Source of the DNA: Akebia trifoliata
Lineage: Eukaryota > Streptophyta > Magnoliopsida > Ranunculales > Lardizabalaceae
Assembly: GCA_017979445.1 (NCBI GenBank)
Contig: CM030709.1
Coordinates: forward strand, 2,604,001-2,668,000
Direction of reading: 5' to 3'
Length of the DNA stretch: 64,000 nt
Below are positions 57,401 to 64,000 of the stretch, in pieces; position 1 is the first letter of the stretch; each line of letters opens with the position of its first letter. Below the pieces are notes generated by a model, which was not told the DNA's origin, made no database searches, and saw only the letters and a program-made list of their open reading frames with translations. Both the position numbers and the translations under genes were made by a program.

Positions 57401-58131
57401 TGAAGAGAGAAAAAATCGGGTATTAACTTGGAGTCATCTGAGAGTTGGGAGTTTAGTTAGTGTTTAATCCAGACTGTAAGTTTAGTCTTTTCAAGAAAGA
57501 ATGCACGAGGCTTTCATTGGAATAGAAATCCATTTTTTTTAACCTTTTGATCTTTTCATTTTTGGTTTTGATCAGCAAGTGAAAGAAAAACTGAATCAAC
57601 AATAGCAAGTAAACCCATGTTGTGAACATTCAGTCATATACTTATCCATCCAAAAAACAATGTTGTCTTTATCAGAAATTCCTGAGAAAAAAAAGGAACC
57701 CCTTTTCATTTCTTTCTCTATGTCCTTTTATGTAAAGAAGAAATGAAGTTTCTGATGAGAGCGGGATTTGAATCAACACAAGTTCAGTTCAGAACCATAA
57801 TCTCAAAAAGAACAATATTATAAAGAATGTAATATTCAAAGCAAGTGACAAGAAATATAAAGTTTGAATTAGTACGTACCAAACGCCCATAGATAGCAAT
57901 GGGAAAATCACAGCGGACGCAGAAGTGGACTCGCTCACCAAGATGGCGACGGGACCTGCGGCCAACAGTCTTGACAAGGGAAGCGGTGCTTGTGGTGCCA
58001 ATGCTCTTGGCAACAGGGAGATCAGCAAGAATGAGGTGGTCAGGGCATGCCACTGTAACAGTTTCCACTGGCAAGGATTTTGCTCCTCCAGCACCTTCTG
58101 AAGATGAACCCTTGTTCAAACGGATAAGCAT
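54492..58131 (-). CDS. HAKAI: RING-type E3 ubiquitin ligase HAKAI homologue (frame broken in last exon)
   Basis: Plant homologue of the Hakai E3 ligase, a component of the mRNA N6-methyladenosine writer complex in Arabidopsis. Exons are 58131-57880, 56748-56690 and 55727-54492. The RING finger is split across the three: C71-x2-C74 (FCVRCDFPI), C87-x-H89-x2-C92-x2-C95 (CEHAFCLDC) and C102-x2-C105. A C2H2 finger follows (C124, C129, H142, H147), then a Pro/Gln-rich disordered tail. In the last exon the frame is lost near 55075: VPVNTNQG is followed, one base out, by DGSSFNYPPLP, then YETARPDLASESGSEQ and FPDNYPRPWNMGPPPG. One missing G in a run of four would explain it. The intact product would be about 515 residues. 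The start matches homologues (M-x-IRL-x-KGSSSEG). Confidence 0.88.
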
Positions 58132-60000
58132 CTTCTCTCACTACCCCCTTTGTTTTCTTCTCTGTAATAACGTTTCAGTCTTCGAGCTGCAGAAACAAAG
58201 ATGGGATTAAGAAGATTTTTTATTCTGGAGACGAAAGGAAGGGGAGAGGAAAAAAAGATGATAAAGAAACAAATAAAATTATACATACACGTATAGAAGA
58301 TAATGAAAATTGGTCCACATGTAACAATTAGAAGGTGCCATAGGGGTGTGGAGTATTGATCCCATGACCTAGGTTGAAATCTCGTTGAACCCACATTCAT
58401 GTTGACTACTAACAACCTTGATTGCCTAGCAAAAAACAAAACCTACCTAACAACTCGTAGATTGAATTTTTTATCAAAATAGCACTTTTCATTGGTACCA
58501 GTAGATTCTTTTTGAAGGCATAAATTCATTTTTAGGTCACTGAAAGTAGTAAAAAAATATTACCCAAAACTCGCAAATAATCAACCAAGCATATTCAATG
58601 TAAAGAAGAAAGAAGTGATGCAATCCAAACACAGATCTACTATCTCCTGACACTGGTCCAACCAAAAAACCGATATTCAAGAATCAACAATTTCATTCAA
58701 AATCCAGCGGAATTTTGAATTGACTGAGATGAATATTCCCAAGAATTAAAGGCTAAAACCTATCATTCATAAGAGAGTACTAGCAAATATTTTCTTCAAT
58801 TAATTCAGACAGAACATTGGTAAGAAATTATTAGCCCATTATCAATAAGACAAATAACCCATGAAAAGATTTCAAAGATCAAAAACCTAAGTCGGATCCC
58901 TTTGTAAATAGTTAAAAAAATTGAATTCACGCTGCTCATGCAACACAGAGATAACTAGGTCTACATGAATGTTAGTCAAAATGAATCCATCTAAGAATGT
59001 ATCTTGAAATTCCTTGTAAGAATTGAAGAGGGTGTTGCTTCAAGAATCACAGAGAATGCCCGATATATAAATTCAAGTAAACCCATCCAAGTATGTAAAG
59101 GCACCCACACATAAATCACTGAGGCACGTAGAAGCTCTCAACATACGTATTCATAAACAAAAGGATTATACAAATCAGTAGGAATTCAATCCTAAAAACA
59201 AGTCAGAAAGCACATGGATTCATGTCCTATCAATAAACCAACTGCAACGAGTTGGTAAAATTAACTATATAATAAAAAACATAATGAGAAAATTTCTCAT
59301 TCCGAAAACAAAATCAAAATAAGTACAGATAGGCTTAAAACGTGGTTTAGTTTAAAAAAATGTGAGCCTTATCCTATTCTAATGCATTGGGTTGTTTCCA
59401 AATCTCTTTTTGATGTAATCAGACATGCCTCGAGCATCATATAAACAAACAAAAGAATTCGAAACCAAATTTCTTACCTACAATTTCGGAGAAACAAAGA
59501 CTAAAATTGATCCTAAAACCGGGAGAATTTTAACGTTAATCCACATATTCTCATAATTACTATAATTATATAAATTTTCAATGACTAAATCCTGATTTAT
59601 AAGAAAACAAACAACTTAATATCGCCATGATTGGGAAAAAAAATCTAAACTTAATTCCCAGCTATAAAAAAAAGGGGAGGCCAATAAATCCTTAAAACCC
59701 CTAGAAAATCCCTCAAAAACATTCGAGTAATTAAGATGAATAAAAAAGCATACCATATTGCACAAATACAGTAGAAACCCTAACTCAAAAACGGACAAAC
59801 TGGAAATACAATCGAAAGTACACCATGTGGAACGAATGAATAAATTAAAACTCAGATCTGTGAGAAAAAATAAAGCAAACTAAACAGATCAAAAAATATA
59901 TAATAAAAAGTAAAATTACTACGAAAATAACGAGTTCTTGAGAGATTTTAAAGCTTACCAATGATGTGGTTTTCTCGCGCGCAAGAGAGAGGAAGAGATG
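58132..60000 (-). promoter_or_regulatory. HAKAI leader with probable 5'-UTR intron
   Basis: A leader piece at 58132-58186 starts after an acceptor (TTTCTGCAG, minus strand). A likely first non-coding exon ends at 59959 with CATCATTG followed by gtaagc, and is preceded by a CTCTCTCTTGCGCGCGAG leader near 59975-60000. This gives a leader intron of about 1.77 kb (58187-59958) with no other recognisable content. It is inferred from splice signals. Confidence 0.5.
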
Positions 60001-62109
60001 TCACTATTTGGGTACACCATGTCACTACTTCTAGTATTTAGAAGGGTAATTTGGGTATACCGCCTCGGGTATTGGTGTATAACTGTTACTTCTCAAATTG
60101 ATCGCAACCCCCGCGTACAATGTCCTATTGAAAATGACCAAAATACCCTAACTATTTTTCCCTTAAATCCATCGTCTTGAACTTCTTTTAAGTGTCCATG
60201 GATAGTGTGAGGGTAATTCTCAGAGCCATTGACATGTGACATTTTGAGGAATATTTTCGACCCACCGAATTATGCAAATAATGTATCGAGCTTAAGCATA
60301 GGTCGAATCATGTAGAACTGACATGACAGGCATGGTAGCACTGCAATTGACAAGATAGATGTGACAATTCGTAGCCTGACAGATCGATTGCAACTGTCAC
60401 AAACCTTATAGGGCAGTTGTAGCAATTCCTTCAACTATCAGGTTAGAGAGCAATTAAACAACTTTGAGAGAAATCATAGAAAATATTTGGGGAAACCTAA
60501 AAATCAAGATCCATATAATATATCAGGCTGCAATTCATGTCAAAGGTTAGGAAAATTCTTCTCTGAGAACTCTTTATTAGTTCGGTACTAATTCTAACTT
60601 GATCGTCGGAGTGGCTTTGTATCAAACTGCCTACTGAGCTAAAAGCTTACAAGTGAGATCTCGAGGTAGAACAAAAAAATGCATCTACAAATAGTTATTC
60701 ATTCGGATACAGCTATATCCAAATCCGAAATCTCCCTCACCTCTCTTCTCATTTGCCCCCACACCTTCACACCTTCACCTCCCTCTAATCCCCCCCCTTC
60801 CCCTTCCCCTTCCCCTTCCCCTTCCCCCCTTCAATTTTTTTGTTAATAACATTATCTCTTGACCTGGCCTTCTCATATACTAATTGGAAATGACTTAAAT
60901 ATCATTTTCTTCAACTTCTAACAAAAAACTTCTGAATTTCTCCTTAAAACCATTCATCTTCAAGTTCTTCAACTATACAACTAACCATAGTTTGCCCTTA
61001 CTACAAGAAAATCATGGCTCTACCCCTATTGCTTGGCATCTAAAATAAGAATGATGAAAAAAAATCAAGGATTTTTTGGGGAATAGTTGAAGGTGAGTGT
61101 ATTTTGGATAATTTTCCTTTGTGAGTCTCACGCAAAATACATCAATCAATGAAACACTTAGTTGTTCATGTGTTGTGCATGCAATCCCTTTTATATTAGC
61201 TCAAGGAAGTTATTTTTTCAAATACCTATATAATAAAACACTATGCTTGTCTTTCTCCAAAGTTTATCCCTTGTAAAGAACGGTTCAGATTCAATCTTAT
61301 ACGCAATGAAAATATTTCAACTTTATTCCATTTTCTCTCCTTCCTTTTCAAGAATACCGGTCCCTTCAATTTCATTATCTCTTATCTTCGTCCCCTGTTT
61401 CAATAATACATCTTTAACTTTATACCATTTTTCAATAATACCCATATAATTGTGTTGTCTTCCCTCTTTTACCCCCTTAACCCCAAAGAGGATGACCATA
61501 TTGTAGGAACGGGTAAGTTATAGTATAATAATATACTAACACTATAACATTCGCATCAAGTATAAGTGTCTAGTTGGCAACAATCGATCTCTTGTTTTAG
61601 TTCGAAGTAAATCACTTAGACAACCTCTTCTTATGGTATCACATGACTCAATAATCACTAAATATCGTTGTGGAAAGTAGAAGATGGTACATCGGCATAA
61701 ATGACTTTTTTGGGGGCATTATTTCTAGCACCACCCCTGTCTAAACACACTGCTCATTTTCACGTTAGTGGCATGTGAAATAGGTATTAGGGGCTGCATT
61801 TCACGTCTATTCTCTCCTAACATGTCATCTGACAAGATCTTCAAAAGGCTTCTAACAAAGAAGTTTTGAAACATGTGTTGTCTAGTATCAATGTATTGTA
61901 ATAAGTCACCTGACATGTCTCAAAAGACTCATAACAAGGATTATTTCAACACAACACATCACAACACAGCACAAAACATAGAGTGAGCATTTCGGCCATG
62001 TCTGTGTTGGGTGGAGAGGTGGGAGTGTGGCCCGGTATGCAATATGGCCTCAATAAAGGCGGATTGGCCCCTGGATAGTCACACTCAGATAATCTCGAGA
62101 TTGGATATT
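60000..62109. other. Intergenic beyond the HAKAI promoter
   Basis: No gene is supported. A (CCCCTT)n-like microsatellite lies at 60789-60831. The remainder is AT-rich unique-looking DNA. Confidence 0.5.
60789..60831. repeat. CCCCTT microsatellite
   Basis: About six tandem CCCTTC/CCCCTT units bordered by C runs. It lies about 800 bp beyond the putative HAKAI first exon. Confidence 0.85.
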
Positions 62110-62292
62110 AAGTCGTGCTGGAGTGACCTCAAGATTGTACCTCATATCTCGCTTTCCTTACCTAGAAACGTGCAGGAACCATAGAAGCTTTTTCACTCGT
62201 ATCTTAATAAAAATTATCTATGGTTTCTACGCACTTCCACGTCAGAAAAGTGAGATATGAGGTGCAATCTTGAGGTCACTTCAGCATTAATC
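62110..62292. mobile_element. Mutator-type MITE, copy 2
   Basis: A 183-bp element. The left end is AAGTCGTGCTGGAGTGACC and the right end, complemented, is GATTAATGCTGAAGTGACC, with continued pairing through CTCAAGATTG and ACCTCATATCTC. It is flanked by TTGGATATT on both sides (62101-62109 and 62293-62301), a perfect 9-bp duplication. The termini match copy 1 at 25914-26081. It is non-coding. Confidence 0.8.
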
Positions 62293-62302
62293 TTGGATAT
62301 TA

Positions 62303-64000
62303 TACATACCACGTGGTATCTGCTTCAACTAGGGAGCATAGTTTTAAAACATGAGCGAGCCATCTTAGACTTAAAAGGTCTCCAAATAAAATGTCCACTG
62401 TGAATAGAATTTATTCAATGGCTCACTAAAACTGGTTCAATTCAGTCAAAAATTTGATGACATTACTCAAATTGTTATTATAACTTCTAATCAATTCGTC
62501 TATGGTTTTACCATCTTTTTTATTTATTTTTTATAATAAATTTATTATTGTAAGTTATCATTGGTGACATTCTTGGATTTTTAAAATCTTCATTAAGATC
62601 TGATTGGCAATGTATGTTGAATTACATTTGTGAATTATTATTCGTTTAGGATATTCTTGTGTTTTCTATGCCTTACTTTTAAATTTGTTTTGATCTTTGA
62701 ATTTTCAGGGTTATTCTTCTTCTTTTAAATATTGATTTGTAATACAATAGTTTTTTGTTATAACCTGTATTTGATAAATTTATTAGGACGAATTCCGTTG
62801 ATTCAAGAAATAACACACACTTAGGAATTATGATCGAGATGAGTATCATCAGGATATATGTTACTAGGATATGCATAAAATCCCAACCGTTCCATGTTGT
62901 GCTTACATTGGTTAGGACCAAAATTTATTGTACTATAATTTTCTATTATACTTTGGGGTCTAATAGGATTAGTTTTAGGGCTTAAACTGGGTTTAGACAA
63001 GGTATTAGGATATCCATTCCGGATTTGAATCAGACCTTGCTAGCTAAAATCATATTCAAACCATTTTACTTTTACTAAACTCATATCCGGATTTGACCTG
63101 ACCAAATTAATTGATTTATGTCAAATAATTTTGAATCATTCAAGGTCATTTCAAGAAAAATTATTAAAGATGACTTGAACTCAAAATCTCTTTTTATTTT
63201 TATTTTTAGAGAGAGATTTTAGCCACTATACTCAACATTTATTGATTGAAGAAAGATATATTAAAAATATAACTTATAAAGTAATATATCATTCGGATTT
63301 AGACGGATATTGTGATAATCCGACTTGGTTTTAACTCAAGTCAAGGGATATCATCATATCCGAACCATTTTTTAATTTAGATCTACTTGAAGGAACCAAA
63401 CCTCTTGAATTCAAATTCTGATGACTCAGGTTTTGGATAAAATCCGACCTATTTTAGGCCCCAATTAGTTTCAGTTAGGGGTGTACATGATTAGGATTAG
63501 TTCGAATTTGTGGCAAAATCAGAACCGAACCAAACATGACCGGTTCTAAAAATTTGGAACTAAATCAATCCAAGCCAACTTTGGTTTGGATCAGTTATCA
63601 CACTTATTATTTTCAATAGTAAAATTAAAGTAGTAAAAACTTAAAACTACACAAAATAAATATTAAACAAAACATCACGTATAACACATAACAAGCATAA
63701 ATAAGACATCAACATACTTATTATTTCAACATAAACAAAGTATCGCATATAATTCGTTAAAAATGAAAATTATGAAAAAAATTTTAAAAAAATATGAAAG
63801 AAATCAAGAAAGATGATGAGTGACGAGGTAAGGGAGATGAACGACTAGATTTTCTTCAAAAAATTTGAAGAAAAGAGAATAGATAAAATAAATTAAGAAA
63901 GGGATTTGAGACTTTGAACATTGTTTGAATGTTTTTATCTTTTGACTTTTATTAAGATTATATTTTATTTTTAAATATATATTAATAAATAAAAATATTA
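62303..64000. other. AT-rich intergenic end of window
   Basis: No gene is supported. A TAGGGGTGTACATG start near 63476 resembles the end of a hAT-like MITE whose other end would lie beyond the window. Diverged fragments around 63000-63450 (GGATTTGAATCAGACC and similar) look like older copies of related repeats. Confidence 0.4.

Noticed and set aside
1..64000. tRNA, rRNA, CRISPR or operon-like structure
   Set aside because: No cloverleaf with A and B boxes, no rRNA core sequence and no regular spacer arrays were seen; this is a eukaryotic nuclear region.

Overview
This window is nuclear DNA from a flowering plant, most likely a eudicot. The evidence is interrupted genes with GT-AG introns, a plastid-targeted acetyl-CoA carboxylase subunit, a PLS-class pentatricopeptide gene, plant-type HAKAI and GIL1/IRKI-family genes, AT-rich intergenic DNA, many MITEs, L1-type LINE remnants and a scrap of plastid rpoC1. 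The species cannot be named from sequence alone. Gene density is low, about seven real protein-coding genes in 64 kb, and much of the rest is decayed transposon sequence.

Layout. 1-1.6 kb: a probable 5' leader of a minus-strand gene lying off the left edge, one end of a MITE, and a plastid rpoC1 fragment. 1.6-6.4 kb (+): a membrane-anchored HAD/class-B acid-phosphatase-like protein in three coding exons, with palindromic repeats in its introns. 7.4-8.6 kb (+): an F-box gene broken by one frameshift. 8.6-14.4 kb: intergenic, with a copia-like LTR remnant and a PIF/Harbinger-type MITE. 14.4-20.2 kb (-): CAC3, the carboxyltransferase alpha subunit of plastid acetyl-CoA carboxylase, fully reconstructed as ten coding exons (779 aa). 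20-32 kb: a repeat-rich desert with hAT-type, Mutator-type and foldback MITEs, two tandem duplications and an orphan promoter plus short exon. 32.1-34.1 kb (+): a GIL1/IRKI (DUF641) family gene in two exons. 34-38.7 kb: intergenic, with a second PIF/Harbinger MITE. 38.8-48.9 kb (+): the ataxin-3 (Josephin deubiquitinase) homologue, whose two coding exons are separated by a 9.2-kb intron holding several LINE tails, two decayed protein-kinase copies and a MITE. 50.5-53.4 kb (+): an intronless E-type PPR gene. 54.5-60 kb (-): the HAKAI RING E3 ligase, with a single-base frame break in its last exon. 60-64 kb: intergenic repeats.

The genes do not form a pathway. They are ordinary unlinked housekeeping or regulatory loci: fatty-acid synthesis (CAC3), ubiquitin biology (F-box, ataxin-3, HAKAI), organelle RNA processing (PPR) and growth signalling (GIL1/IRKI-like). 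I found no sign of a novel multi-gene system. The most informative material is the transposon archaeology: three MITE families whose superfamily can be argued from exact target-site duplications, LINE insertions with intact target-site duplications, and a MITE that landed in the glycine-loop codons of a kinase copy. Also notable are a HAD-fold protein that has lost canonical catalytic residues and two genes each disrupted by one missing base at a homopolymer.
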